Source of the DNA: DASPSM01 sp036008465
GTDB lineage: Bacteria > Planctomycetota > Planctomycetia > Planctomycetales > Planctomycetaceae
NCBI GenBank assembly: GCA_036008465.1
Contig: DASYNP010000167.1
Span: 1-64,000 of the forward strand
DNA length: 64,000 bases
Direction: 5' to 3'
Below, in pieces: positions 7,688 through 16,911 of this stretch. Position 1 is the stretch's first letter, and each line of letters begins with the position of its first letter. The notes beneath the pieces are model-generated. The model saw nothing but the letters and a program-made list of their open reading frames with translations, did not search any database and was not told where the DNA came from. The translations under genes were made by a program, and so were the position numbers.

Positions 7688-8590
7688 ATGGCAATGGCGG
7701 AAGCAGCTCTTCTTGAAGATTCGCTGGCGGGACAGCGACTCCTGGTCAATCGGCACCTCTCGGACTATATCGATCGGCTCGGCCCTGAGTGCCCCGATCG
7801 CTTGCGCGAGGCGATGGCCTACAGCCTCTTGGCAGGCGGCAAGCGACTTCGGCCGCTGTTGACGCTGCTGGCGTGCGAGGCGGCGGGTGGCGACCCCCAC
7901 GCGGCGATTCCCGCGGCCTGCGCGGTCGAGATGATCCACACCTATTCGCTGATCCACGACGATTTGCCCGCGATGGATGACGATTCGCTCCGACGCGGCC
8001 GGCCCACGTGCCACATCCAGTTCGGCGAAGCGCTGGCCATCCTCGCCGGGGATGCGCTTTTGACTTTGGCGTTCGAAGTCCTCGCCCGCGATGTTCACCC
8101 GCCTGCGGTTGCGGCCGCTTGCTGTGCCGACCTCGCGTCCGCCGCCGGAGCGACGGGTATGGTGGCGGGGCAGACCGCCGACTTCGAGGCGGAAGGAAAC
8201 GGCGTCGCCGGGATCGAACAACTTCAGGCCATCCATCTCCGAAAGACTGGACGTCTGTTGCGTTCGGCCCTCACAATGGGCGGCCGGATCGCAGGGGCGT
8301 CCTCCGAAGCCCTTGCCAGCCTTTCCCAATACGGCGAAAACATTGGGTTGGCCTTTCAAATTACTGATGATCTCTTGGACATTGTCGGCGAACAAGAGAA
8401 GATGGGAAAAGGCGTGCGCAAGGACGCCAAGCTCGGAAAGTTGACTTATCCGTTTCTGCTGGGGATCCAGGAGAGCCGCAAGCGGGCCCGCTCACTGATC
8501 GCAGAGGCGTGCCGTGCGCTCTCAGGGTTCGGCGAGGCGAGTCAGCGCTTGGAAGCGCTGGCGCACTTCGTTCTGGAGAGAGACCATTGA
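7688..8590 (+). CDS. ispA: Polyprenyl (farnesyl/geranylgeranyl) diphosphate synthase
   Basis: The protein is 300 residues long, typical for short-chain trans-prenyltransferases that condense isopentenyl diphosphate with allylic diphosphates. It shows GGKRLRP near residue 50, the first Asp-rich motif DDLPAMDDD with a two-residue insertion as in bacterial FPP/GGPP synthases, GDALLTLAFE, the KTG motif and the second Asp-rich motif DDLLD. The stop overlaps the dxs start (ATGA), so the two genes are translationally coupled: dxs feeds the MEP pathway and this enzyme elongates its product. FPP and GGPP specificity cannot be told apart from sequence alone. An alternative ATG lies six bases downstream. 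Confidence 0.92.
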   Translation: MAMAEAALLEDSLAGQRLLVNRHLSDYIDRLGPECPDRLREAMAYSLLAGGKRLRPLLTLLACEAAGGDPHAAIPAACAVEMIHTYSLIHDDLPAMDDDSLRRGRPTCHIQFGEALAILAGDALLTLAFEVLARDVHPPAVAAACCADLASAAGATGMVAGQTADFEAEGNGVAGIEQLQAIHLRKTGRLLRSALTMGGRIAGASSEALASLSQYGENIGLAFQITDDLLDIVGEQEKMGKGVRKDAKLGKLTYPFLLGIQESRKRARSLIAEACRALSGFGEASQRLEALAHFVLERDH

Positions 8591-10488
8591 TGAATTTTGA
8601 GATTCTGCCCGGAATTGATTCCCCAAAGAATCTACGTTCACTGAGCGACCAAGAGCTTGTCCGGCTGACTGCCGAAATTCGCGAGGCCCTGTGCAACGTG
8701 GTCTCGACGCGGTCGGCCCACTTTGCCAGCAACCTCGGAGTAGTCGAGCTGGCCGTCGCGCTGCATCTGGTCTTCGATTTTTCCAAAGACCGCCTGATCT
8801 GGGACACCGGTCACCAGATCTATCCGCACAAGCTTCTCACAGGACGCTTCCGCGAATTCGGGACCATCCGCCAAAAGGGCGGGCTGATGGGTTATCCCAA
8901 CCCCGAAGAAAGCGCCTACGACCTGTTCATGACGGGCCATGCGGGCGCCAGCGTCTCGACTGTGCTGGGACTGAAGGCGGGCGACGACCTGTTGGGCGAA
9001 GACCGCCGGGCTGTGGCCGTGCTTGGTGACGGTGCGCTTCCGTCGGGCATCGTCTTCGAGGCGATGAACAATGCGGCCGGTCTCAAGAAAGACATGGTCG
9101 TCATTCTCAATGACAACAAGATGGGGATCTGCCCTCGCGTCGGCGGGCTGGCTCAATACCTCGACAAGGCGCGGGTCGCGCCGTTTTACGACGGCCTGAA
9201 GCGCGACATTTCCTGGCTTCTCAACAAGCTGCCCGTCGTCGGCGAGACAGCCGAGTCGATGCTCGGGCACTTCAAGGACGCGGTCAAAACATTCCTGCAC
9301 GGCGGAATGCTGTTTGAGGAAATGGGATTCCGTTACATCGGCCCCGTCGACGGCCACGACCTGGCGAGCCTGCGGAGCTACCTCGAGCTGGTCAAAAACC
9401 TCAAGGGCCCGGTGCTTCTGCACGTCTTCACCGAAAAGGGGCACGGGTTCGAGCCGGCCTCGCTCGATCCAGTGCAGTTCCACACGCCTCCCGTGTTCCA
9501 GCGCGACGAGAACGGCGCGATCGTCTCCCTCAAAAAGAGCAGTAAGCCCGCCTACACGGACCTGGCAAGCGAAGCCATTCTGCAGGCCATGCGTCGTGAC
9601 TCGCGCGTGACCGTGCTCACGGCCGCCATGTGCGAGGGGAACAAACTCCAAAAAATTCGCGACGAGTTTCCCGAGCGCTTTTTCGACACGGGAATCTGCG
9701 AGGGGCATGCGGTCGCTTTCGCGGCCGGAATGGCGAAAACGGGGCTGCGGCCGGTCGTCGACATCTACAGCACGTTCCTGCAGCGAAGCTACGACCAGAT
9801 CTTCCAGGAAGTCGCTCTGCAGAACCTGCCCGTGACCTTCTGCCTCGACCGGGCGGGCCTGTGCGGCCCCGACGGGCCCACGCATCACGGCGTGTTCGAC
9901 AACACTTATCTCCGTGCGTTCCCAAACCTGGTGATGATGGCTCCGGGCGACGGACAAGAGCTGGGCCCGATGCTCGACTTCGCGATCGGCTTGGATTCCC
10001 CGGCCTCCCTCCGATACCCCAAGTGCAACGTCGAAACCGTCGAACGGGCCGTCGCGCCCATCGAGCTTGGCCGCTCCGAGATCATCGAGTGGGGTACCGA
10101 CGGGACCTTCGTTGCCTTCGGCGCCCTTTTGGGTCGTTGCGTCGAGGCTGCCCGTCAATTGAGAAAAGAGGGTCTCGACGTCGGCGTGATCAACGCACGG
10201 TTCGCCAAACCTCTCGACGCCGAAACCATAGTGCGGGCCGTCGAACAGACAGGTTTCGTCCTGACGGTCGAGGAAAGCGCGCTGTGTGGCGGCTTCGGCT
10301 CGGCAGTCCTCGAGGCTGTGAGTGCGGCCGGTGTCGACGCCAGCAACGTCCGCTGCCTGGGCATTCCCGACCATTTCATCGAGCACGGCGAACGCGACGA
10401 GCTGTTGGCCGACCTCAATCTCGACGTTCGCGGCCTCGTCGCCGCGGCCCGCGCCCTGGCCGACGGCGCGACTGTCGTCAACGACTGA
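8590..10488 (+). CDS. dxs: 1-deoxy-D-xylulose-5-phosphate synthase
   Basis: This 632-residue thiamine-diphosphate enzyme catalyses the first step of the MEP isoprenoid pathway, condensing pyruvate and glyceraldehyde 3-phosphate. Seen in order: WDTGHQIYPHKLLTGR, HAGASVSTVLGL, the ThDP-binding GDGALPSG...NDNKMGI, a transketolase-like pyrimidine-binding domain with GICEGHAVAFAAGMA and DRAGLCGPDGPTHHGVFD, and the C-terminal domain. The ATG at 8590 overlaps the ispA stop. A longer frame from 8509 lies inside ispA and is rejected. Length and all landmarks match intact Dxs. Confidence 0.95.
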   Translation: MNFEILPGIDSPKNLRSLSDQELVRLTAEIREALCNVVSTRSAHFASNLGVVELAVALHLVFDFSKDRLIWDTGHQIYPHKLLTGRFREFGTIRQKGGLMGYPNPEESAYDLFMTGHAGASVSTVLGLKAGDDLLGEDRRAVAVLGDGALPSGIVFEAMNNAAGLKKDMVVILNDNKMGICPRVGGLAQYLDKARVAPFYDGLKRDISWLLNKLPVVGETAESMLGHFKDAVKTFLHGGMLFEEMGFRYIGPVDGHDLASLRSYLELVKNLKGPVLLHVFTEKGHGFEPASLDPVQFHTPPVFQRDENGAIVSLKKSSKPAYTDLASEAILQAMRRDSRVTVLTAAMCEGNKLQKIRDEFPERFFDTGICEGHAVAFAAGMAKTGLRPVVDIYSTFLQRSYDQIFQEVALQNLPVTFCLDRAGLCGPDGPTHHGVFDNTYLRAFPNLVMMAPGDGQELGPMLDFAIGLDSPASLRYPKCNVETVERAVAPIELGRSEIIEWGTDGTFVAFGALLGRCVEAARQLRKEGLDVGVINARFAKPLDAETIVRAVEQTGFVLTVEESALCGGFGSAVLEAVSAAGVDASNVRCLGIPDHFIEHGERDELLADLNLDVRGLVAAARALADGATVVND

Positions 10489-10543
10489 CGCGTTGCCTGG
10501 TCCGTCGCTGAGTCCTGCCTGAGCCCGGTCACTCAAAGACCGC

Positions 10544-10581
10544 TTGCCGCGGGCCGGAGGAATCGACACAATCCCGCGCCA
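10544..10581 (+). promoter_or_regulatory. Promoter with -10 eight bases before the start codon
   Basis: TTGCCG (10544-10549) and CACAAT (10567-10572) are separated by 17 bp. Only 8 nt lie between the -10 and the ATG at 10581, so the transcript would be leaderless or nearly so. No Shine-Dalgarno sequence is seen. Confidence 0.55.
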
Positions 10582-11939
10582 TGATCCGGCAGCCTTTTAT
10601 CAAAGTCGTATTTCTCGCCCTCTGGTTGTCGGCCACCCGACCGCACGCTCCGGCCGCGGATCCGGGGCCCTACACGCTCAAGGAGTCGCCGGCCGATTCG
10701 CGGATCGAGAGCGTCGATGTCCAAGTGAAAGTCGCGGGCACTGCCCAATTCGCGATCGAAAAGGGGCAGTTTCTGGCACACCCGATCGCGGCAGAAGCGA
10801 CCTTGAAGTTTCGCGAACGCTGGCTGTCGGGCGCGGGAAGAGACGCCGAGGCCCTGCGTTCGCTGCGGCATTACGACTCCCTCTCGACCGAGGTTAAAGT
10901 CGCCGACCACGCGAGTCGCTCGCAGCTCTCGGCCAACCGTCGGCTGATGGTCGCGCAGGGACGCAGCGAGGGAATCTTGTTCTATAGTCCGTTAGGCCCG
11001 CTGACGGCCGCCGATTTGGAGCTTCTGCGTGCCCCGGCGGACACCCTGTGCCTTGTCGCGCTCTTGCCCCCGCACCCGGTGTCAGTGGGCGACACATGGA
11101 CCGCGCCGGCCTGGGTCGGCCAAATGCTCACCGACACCGAAGCCGCCTCAAAGTCTGAAATAAATTGCACGCTCGAATCGGTCGCCGACGACAAGGCCAA
11201 GGTGACCGTCACCGGAACAGTGGCGGGCGCAACCGCCGGCTCGTCCGGAAAGGTCGATCTGCACGGTTGGTACCTGTTCGATCTGAAAGCCAAACTCCTC
11301 ACTCACGCCGAAATCGACCAGTCAGAGGAGCGGACCATCGGCCCAATTTCACCGGGACTGAAGGTCTCCGCCAAGACGGTCGTCGCCCGCGCCGCGTCGA
11401 GTGACTCCGAAAGCCTGACGCAGGAGGCGGTCTCGGCCGTCCCGCTCGATCCACCCGTCGCTCTCACGCGGCTGCAGTTTCACGCACCTTGGAACATTGA
11501 GCTCACCCATGATCGCGATTGGCACATCTTTCAGCAGAATCCCCAAATCGCCGTCTTGCGGCTCATCGATCAGGGCAGCCTGATCGCCCAGTGCAACCTG
11601 ACTCCGATCCGGGCGGCCGCCCCGGGCCAGCACGTCTCCGTTAACCAATTCCAGGACGACATCCGCACCAGTCTCGGGCCACGCTTTAAGTCGATTGAGA
11701 AGGCAGAGCAGATTCCGACGGAGGATGGCCGCTTTCTTTATCGGGTCGCGGTGGCGGGAGAAGCGAACAAGAGTCCGATCACCTGGATCTATTATCTCTG
11801 CGCGGCCCCGAATGGATCGCAGACCTCATCGGTGTTCGCCGTCGACTCGTCTCTGACCAAGCGACTGGGTGACCGCGACCTCGAGATGATGAAGAGCCTC
11901 AAGTTCACGGACTCGCCCGTGCAGGCCGATAAGCGCTAG
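10581..11939 (+). CDS. Exported protein of unknown function
   Basis: The protein is 452 residues long. An N-terminal signal peptide (hydrophobic core VVFLALWLSA, cleavage probably after PAA near residue 26) directs it out of the cytoplasm. The middle part reads as beta-rich, with repeated S/T-rich strands and the phrase VSVGDTWTAP, often seen in secreted beta-sandwich proteins that compute or store reporter-like scaffolds. The C-terminal half (LTHDRDWHIFQQNPQIAVLRL...) resembles a PsbP/lipoprotein-like fold in strand pattern only. I recognise no catalytic motif. It stands alone between dxs and the GGDEF-like gene. Confidence 0.7.
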   Translation: MIRQPFIKVVFLALWLSATRPHAPAADPGPYTLKESPADSRIESVDVQVKVAGTAQFAIEKGQFLAHPIAAEATLKFRERWLSGAGRDAEALRSLRHYDSLSTEVKVADHASRSQLSANRRLMVAQGRSEGILFYSPLGPLTAADLELLRAPADTLCLVALLPPHPVSVGDTWTAPAWVGQMLTDTEAASKSEINCTLESVADDKAKVTVTGTVAGATAGSSGKVDLHGWYLFDLKAKLLTHAEIDQSEERTIGPISPGLKVSAKTVVARAASSDSESLTQEAVSAVPLDPPVALTRLQFHAPWNIELTHDRDWHIFQQNPQIAVLRLIDQGSLIAQCNLTPIRAAAPGQHVSVNQFQDDIRTSLGPRFKSIEKAEQIPTEDGRFLYRVAVAGEANKSPITWIYYLCAAPNGSQTSSVFAVDSSLTKRLGDRDLEMMKSLKFTDSPVQADKR

Positions 11940-11944
11940 GGAAA

Positions 11945-12040
11945 GAGTCCAAGGTCCAAGGTCCAAAGTCCAAGGTCGAAAGAACTCAAATTGGCGATGG
12001 TCGCAATTCTTTCGACTTTGGACTTTAGACCTTGGACTCT
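11945..12040. repeat. Dispersed inverted repeat, GTCCAAGGTC family, copy 1
   Basis: A run of short direct repeats (gtccaaggtccaaggtccaaagtccaaggtcgaaaga split across 11946-11983) is matched by its complement at 12008-12039 (TCTTTCGACTTTGGAC...GACCTTGGACTC), forming a long hairpin after the stop at 11939. A second member lies at 50798-50889 with the same CCAAAGTCCAAGGTC and GACTTTGGAC arms. Confidence 0.85.
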
Positions 12041-12173
12041 CGACAAGCCCGTTAAGATCGGCACCACCGTTATGCGAAGCGCAAAGTGACGCTTGCCGAT
12101 CGCCGACCGGGCCCCGTTCCTGAGCTAAGGTTCAGACGCGCCGGGCTGCTCGGAGGAACTTTGGAGGCAGGGA

Positions 12174-13109
12174 GTGTTGTCGATCGTTGATTTCGAACTG
12201 CCGGCTCGCGTGTCGGCCACGCTGTTCTGGATCTGGGCGGGCGCGACGCTGGTATTTGCGACGGGTCTCGGATTTCTTGCCGGCATCGCCTATGCGAACC
12301 GGGCGACCGATCGAGGACTGCGCAAAGCGTCCAAGACCCTTTCGTCGCTCTACGCCCTGGTTTTGGACTCTCTCGAGAACTCACGAAGGATCGTCGCGCT
12401 ACTCGAGGGCTTCCCCAAGATGGCGCTAACCGCCGAGCAGGTCGACCAGCTCGACTCGAAGCGCGGCTCACTGTTGGACGTTGTCGGCCGCATCATTGGG
12501 ACCCAGCGCACGGCACTGGCACAGGCTGATGCCCCGGCCAGGAACCGTCCCAAGCCAAAACCGTTCAAAATGCCCTGGCAGCGCAGTACGTTTGATGCGC
12601 TCACGAATTTTCCCGACCGGGCCGCGTTCGACGCCAACCTGGCCCTGATGTTGGAAGCCGGTACGAAGGCCGAGCAACAAAGCGGCCTGCTACTTGTCCG
12701 CATTGATCGGATGGATCAGCTCAAATCGCGGTTTGGCATCGCCGGTGCAGATGCTTTCGTCAAAGACCTGGCCGCGGTGATTTCGCAGTCCATTCGCGAG
12801 CAGGATTTGGCCTGCCGGGTGGCACCCGATTCGTTTGCCGTTTTGATCCCAGGTGTCGACGCGGAAAGCGGACGAAAGCTGTCCCAGGCGATCCGGGGCG
12901 CGGTCCGGGTCCATAATTTTCGGATGCACGAAGGCGGCCCCGAGGTGCTGGTGACCGCGAGTTTCGGCTACACGGCCTGCCCGACCCACGACTGCGCGGA
13001 GGCCGCGCTCAACCGCTGCGGCGACGCCCTGTCCCAATCGACTCGCAAAGGCCGCAACCAGCTGCACGTTCATGAGGGCGAAGCAGTTGTTCACTGTGCG
13101 GCCACCTAG
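12174..13109 (+). CDS. Membrane GGDEF-domain protein with a degenerate active site
   Basis: The protein is 311 residues long: one N-terminal transmembrane helix (about residues 16-40), a helical linker, then a GGDEF-fold domain that begins at DALTNFPDRAAFDANL, matching the usual DALTGLPNRRAF. The active-site GG(D/E)EF is replaced by APDSF (in RVAPDSFAVLIPG), so diguanylate cyclase activity is unlikely. It could bind GTP or c-di-GMP or act as a scaffold. The GTG start at 12174 follows a strong GGAGG (12163-12167) by six bases. No EAL domain is present. Confidence 0.8.
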   Translation: MLSIVDFELPARVSATLFWIWAGATLVFATGLGFLAGIAYANRATDRGLRKASKTLSSLYALVLDSLENSRRIVALLEGFPKMALTAEQVDQLDSKRGSLLDVVGRIIGTQRTALAQADAPARNRPKPKPFKMPWQRSTFDALTNFPDRAAFDANLALMLEAGTKAEQQSGLLLVRIDRMDQLKSRFGIAGADAFVKDLAAVISQSIREQDLACRVAPDSFAVLIPGVDAESGRKLSQAIRGAVRVHNFRMHEGGPEVLVTASFGYTACPTHDCAEAALNRCGDALSQSTRKGRNQLHVHEGEAVVHCAAT

Positions 13110-13387
13110 TGCTGTTTTTTTGCTGCTCCCGGCAATTTCGCTTGAACTCTCCCCCACGCGACCCGTCCTACGCGTACATAGTCCCAATGGGGCGATTTTC
13201 GGGACGATTTCAAGGGTCTTTTGCCGGTGAATGCCAGGCTTTGGGACCCGTCAAAAACGCATCGTGGGCGTTGCTAAAGGGTTTAGCGGGCCGTGAGTTC
13301 CACCAAAGCGCCTCTTGTCACGTTTGGCCTGTTCCGATACGATCCCTTGGGCGACGGATCGCCACAGCCTAGCAGCCGTTTGAAAGC

Positions 13388-13462
13388 TGGCAGACCTGAT
13401 GTCTGCCTCGGAAAACCGGCAGACCGGTTGTCTGCGTCATCTTGGGGAAAGATGTCTGCTCG
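13388..13462. repeat. Cluster of GCAGAC/GTCTGC hairpins
   Basis: Two short palindromes, GGCAGACCTGATGTCTGCC (13389-13407) and GGCAGACCGGTTGTCTGC (13418-13435), are followed by a half copy, AGATGTCTGC, near 13450. They lie in the 470-bp gap before the protease gene. No gene is apparent in 13110-13580. Confidence 0.75.
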
Positions 13463-13580
13463 TCCCGAGGATCCTGAGCGGTGACTCTCCGGAGCGGGCG
13501 GATCGAGGTCGCGGGTGCGAATTAATTTTTCTTCGGCTGCCAATCCCCTTTTCATTTCTTTCGCCATGGGATGAGGATCT

Positions 13581-15671
13581 ATGCGGTTCCCAGCAACTTC
13601 GCGCGCCGGCAGCACTCTGATCGCGGTCACGTTGGCCCTGGCGGCCTCGACGATTTTCGCTCATGAGGCTGCGGAGCCCCGACCGGCGGAATCGCGGACG
13701 GCCATCCTCGTCTGCAAGCTGATTGAAGAAAACCACATCAGCCACCTCCGCATTAACGACGAAGTTTCGGTCAAACTCTTCAAGCGCTATCTCGAGTTGC
13801 TCGACCCGCGGAAGCTCTACTTCACGCAAGCCGACGTCGATGAACTGGGCCAGAACAAGGCGCAGCTCGGCGACCTGATGAAGCACGGCAACGTCGATTT
13901 TGCCTACAACACGTTCGAGCTGTTCCTGAAGCGGGTGGCCGAGCGCAAGGCTCTGGCTGACACGCTCGTCGACGCCAAGCATGACTTCACCGTCGACGAA
14001 GGCATGATCATCGATGCCGAAAAACTCCAGTGGGCCAAGACCGACGACGAAATCAAAGAGCGCTGGCGCAAGCAGATCAAGTACGACTTGCTGCAGTTGA
14101 AACTCGAAGACACGCACGATGCCGAGGCGCGGACTCGCGTCAAGAAACGGTATCGTCTGAATCTCGAGACCTGGGGCCAGATGGACGACGGCGAGAAGCT
14201 CGAGCTGTATTTGACCGCGCTCACGCACTGTCTCGATCCGCACTCCAGCTACATGTCGCCGCAGACACGGGACGAGTTTCGCATCTCGATGGAACTGCGG
14301 CTCGAAGGAATCGGCGCGGCGCTGCGTGAGGAAGACGGCTACACCGTCGTCAAGCAGATCGTCCCCGGCGGCGCCGCCGAAAAGGACGGACGCCTCAAAG
14401 TCGGCGACAAGATCATTGGGGTCGACAGCAAGGGAGACGGCGAGATCGTGCCCGTCGTCGAAATGAAGCTGAATAAGGTCGTGCGCCTGATCCGCGGTCC
14501 GCGCGGCACGAAGGTGCGACTGCAGATCAAAACGGCCGAGCATATCGATCTCAAAAACCCGGCCAAGAACAAAAAGAGCCAGGTCGCTGTCTACGCGCTG
14601 ACTCGGCGAACTATTGAGCTGACTCAGCAAGAGGTCAAAGGCCAGATCATTCAGGCCGGCGATCGTCTGAAGGGCAGCCCGGGTCGCGTCGGAGTCCTCA
14701 ACATTCCGTCGTTCTACCGCGACTTTAACGGTGCCTCGAGCGGCGAAGACGACTTCAAGAGCACGGCCCGCGACGTGCAGAAGGTGCTCGAAAACTTCAA
14801 ACGCCAGGGGGGCGTCGACTTGTTGATCGTCGATCTGCGTGGCAACGGCGGCGGCGCCCTGAGCGAGGCGATCGAAGTCTCCGGCCTGTTCATCGAATCG
14901 GGGCCGATCGTCCAGGTGAAGACGCCGGGCGGCGAAAAGGACGTCCATCCCGACACCAACCCCTCAGTTGCTTATACCGGTCCGATGGTGGTGCTGACGA
15001 ATCGCCTGTCGGCTTCGGCGTCGGAGATTTTTGCCGGCGTCATCAAGGACTACCGCCGCGGAATCATCGTGGGGGACAACTCGACCCACGGCAAAGGAAC
15101 AGTCCAGAATGTCATGCCCGTGGGGCAGTCGGGACTGGCGGGCCTCTTCAGTCCCGAGGACCGCGGCGCTCTCAAGCTGACGATCAGCCAGTTCTACCGG
15201 GTCAACGGCGACAGCACGCAGAATTTGGGAGTTCCTTCCGACGTTGTGCTCCCCAACCTCTTGGACCACATGGATCTGGGCGAATCGTCGCTCGAGAATG
15301 CACTGAAGTTCGACCGCGTCGAGCCGGCCGACTATCAGCCGTGGAACCGGGTCAATCCCGAGATGGTTTCGATGTTGCAGCGGCGGAGCCAGGCCCGAGT
15401 CGCAACCGATGCTGACTTCCAGAAGCTCAACAAGGAGATCGGGGTTTTCGACGAACGAAAGAGCCGCAAGCAGATCTCGCTGAACCTCGAGACGCGAAAG
15501 AAAGAGCGGATTCAGGACAAGCTCGAAGAGAAGAAGGCGGAAGAAGTCACGTCGGAGGAAACAGCCGATGGTCCGATCTTCGCCTCTGGCTACTACAACA
15601 ACGAAGTGCTGCGGATCGGCCTCGATTACGTCCAGGTCCTCCACAGCATGGCGACCGCCGGCACCAAGTAG
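13581..15671 (+). CDS. prc: Carboxy-terminal processing (tail-specific) protease, S41 family
   Basis: The protein is 696 residues long, like E. coli Prc/Tsp and longer than the CtpA group. It has a signal peptide (LIAVTLALAASTIFA), an N-terminal helical domain, a PDZ domain around residues 235-330 (GIGAALREEDGYTVVKQIVPGG is its start), and the S41 catalytic domain with VDLRGNGGGAL, nucleophile TNRLSASASEIFAG and the lysine in HGKGTVQN. It should cleave proteins from unstructured C-termini in the periplasm. AGGA lies about 5 nt before the ATG. A strong intrinsic terminator follows, so it is probably monocistronic. Confidence 0.92.
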   Translation: MRFPATSRAGSTLIAVTLALAASTIFAHEAAEPRPAESRTAILVCKLIEENHISHLRINDEVSVKLFKRYLELLDPRKLYFTQADVDELGQNKAQLGDLMKHGNVDFAYNTFELFLKRVAERKALADTLVDAKHDFTVDEGMIIDAEKLQWAKTDDEIKERWRKQIKYDLLQLKLEDTHDAEARTRVKKRYRLNLETWGQMDDGEKLELYLTALTHCLDPHSSYMSPQTRDEFRISMELRLEGIGAALREEDGYTVVKQIVPGGAAEKDGRLKVGDKIIGVDSKGDGEIVPVVEMKLNKVVRLIRGPRGTKVRLQIKTAEHIDLKNPAKNKKSQVAVYALTRRTIELTQQEVKGQIIQAGDRLKGSPGRVGVLNIPSFYRDFNGASSGEDDFKSTARDVQKVLENFKRQGGVDLLIVDLRGNGGGALSEAIEVSGLFIESGPIVQVKTPGGEKDVHPDTNPSVAYTGPMVVLTNRLSASASEIFAGVIKDYRRGIIVGDNSTHGKGTVQNVMPVGQSGLAGLFSPEDRGALKLTISQFYRVNGDSTQNLGVPSDVVLPNLLDHMDLGESSLENALKFDRVEPADYQPWNRVNPEMVSMLQRRSQARVATDADFQKLNKEIGVFDERKSRKQISLNLETRKKERIQDKLEEKKAEEVTSEETADGPIFASGYYNNEVLRIGLDYVQVLHSMATAGTK

Positions 15672-15695
15672 CCGCCGGCTTCACAAGCCCCCTCC

Positions 15696-15727
15696 AGCCC
15701 GCAGGCTTCGGCCTGCGGGCTTTTTTT
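15696..15727 (+). terminator. Rho-independent terminator after prc
   Basis: A perfect 11-bp stem AGCCCGCAGGC/GCCTGCGGGCT with a TTCG tetraloop (15707-15710) runs straight into seven T residues (15721-15727). It begins 25 bp after the prc stop. Confidence 0.95.
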
Positions 15728-15766
15728 GTGTCGTGTTCGCCGTCACGCATCAGGGCCGGACGCCGG

Positions 15767-15802
15767 TTACATAATGCCGTCATCTGGTCTAAGATGGTTG
15801 GA
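15767..15802 (+). promoter_or_regulatory. Promoter giving a leaderless ABC-exporter mRNA
   Basis: TTACAT (15767-15772) and TAAGAT (15790-15795) are 17 bp apart. Six bases separate the -10 from the ATG at 15802, which puts the expected +1 on the start codon. No Shine-Dalgarno sequence is present. Confidence 0.6.
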
Positions 15803-16893
15803 TGCCGGCGATCGAAGTCCGCGAGCTGTCGAAAACGTACCGGGTGTATCGCAAACGGGAAGGCTTGCTGGCCTCCGTGGCCGGCCTCTTCCGTCGGGAA
15901 TACAACGCCGTCGCCGCTGTCGATCGCGTGAGTTTCTCGGTCGAAACCGGCGAGATCGTCGCCTTTCTCGGTCCCAACGGCGCGGGCAAGACCACGACGC
16001 TCAAGCTGCTCTCGGGCCTGATCTTTCCCAGCGCCGGCGATGCACGCGTGCTCGGGTACACGCCTTGGAAGCGTGACAACGCCTTCCGCCGCCGTTTCTC
16101 GCTGGTGATGGGGCAGAAAAATCAGCTCTGGTGGGATCTCCCCGCGCAGGAATCGTTCCGCCTGCACCGGGAAATCTATCGCGTTGAGCCGGCTCTCTTT
16201 CAGCGGCGTCTCGACGAGCTGACGAGCCTCTTGGAAGTCCGCTCGCTGGTCGGCCAGCCCGTGCGCGAGCTGTCGCTGGGCGAGCGGATGCGGATGGAGC
16301 TGATCGCCGCCCTGCTCCACGGCCCCGAGGTGCTGCTTCTGGACGAACCGACGATCGGCCTCGACGTCGTGTCGCAGCGACGCGTTCAGGAGTTTCTCAA
16401 GTTTTACCAGGCCGAGCGCAAGATCACTGTGCTGCTCACCAGCCACTACATGAAAGATGTGGAAGCGCTCTGCAAACGGGCCATCATCATCAACCATGGC
16501 CGGATCAATCACGATGGCCCGCTCGAGGAGATTCTCGACCGCTTCAGCCGCCACAAAATCATGGATCTGCAGTTTGCCGGCAGCGAGGTCCCGCAGGATC
16601 TGTCCCGTTTCGGCACGATTGTCGAATGCCAGCCGCCCCGCGTGCGACTCGAGGTCCCGCGCCAGAACATCCCGAAGATCCTTTCGGACCTGCTGTCCAA
16701 CTACAACATCGAAGACGTCGGCGTGCAGGAGCGCCCGCTCGAGGACGTGATCGCCGAGTTGTTTTCGTCCAGCTCATCCCCGTCGTCCTCCGGCGCGGAC
16801 GCCGCAAATGGCGAAACAGCGCCGAGCGTACGCCCCCCGAGCGACGGCATGAGCGATCTCGAACTCGAAGCCGAGCAGCCTGTCGACCGCTAA
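15802..16893 (+). CDS. ABC transporter ATP-binding protein (ABC-2 exporter type)
   Basis: This 363-residue ATPase carries Walker A GPNGAGKTT, a Q-loop in VMGQKNQLWWDL, the signature LSLGERMRME (an SLGER variant of LSGGQ) and Walker B VLLLDEPTIGLD, followed by the H-loop in TSHYMKDVE. The SLGERMR signature and the long insert YRKREGLLASVAGLFRR mark the COG4586-type ATPases that work with ABC-2 permeases. The C-terminal tail is Ser-rich and acidic. It is followed 18 bp later by one permease gene. The substrate is unknown. Confidence 0.92.
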   Translation: MPAIEVRELSKTYRVYRKREGLLASVAGLFRREYNAVAAVDRVSFSVETGEIVAFLGPNGAGKTTTLKLLSGLIFPSAGDARVLGYTPWKRDNAFRRRFSLVMGQKNQLWWDLPAQESFRLHREIYRVEPALFQRRLDELTSLLEVRSLVGQPVRELSLGERMRMELIAALLHGPEVLLLDEPTIGLDVVSQRRVQEFLKFYQAERKITVLLTSHYMKDVEALCKRAIIINHGRINHDGPLEEILDRFSRHKIMDLQFAGSEVPQDLSRFGTIVECQPPRVRLEVPRQNIPKILSDLLSNYNIEDVGVQERPLEDVIAELFSSSSSPSSSGADAANGETAPSVRPPSDGMSDLELEAEQPVDR

Positions 16894-16911
16894 CAGGGAT
16901 CCCGACCGATC

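Noticed and set aside
8509..8589. An upstream start for dxs within ispA
   Set aside because: The extra 27 residues are not typical of Dxs, and the ATG at 8590 overlaps the ispA stop in the common ATGA arrangement.
8638..10569. Long antisense frame opposite dxs (643 codons)
   Set aside because: It is a GC-rich shadow frame of a clearly identified gene and encodes no recognisable domain.
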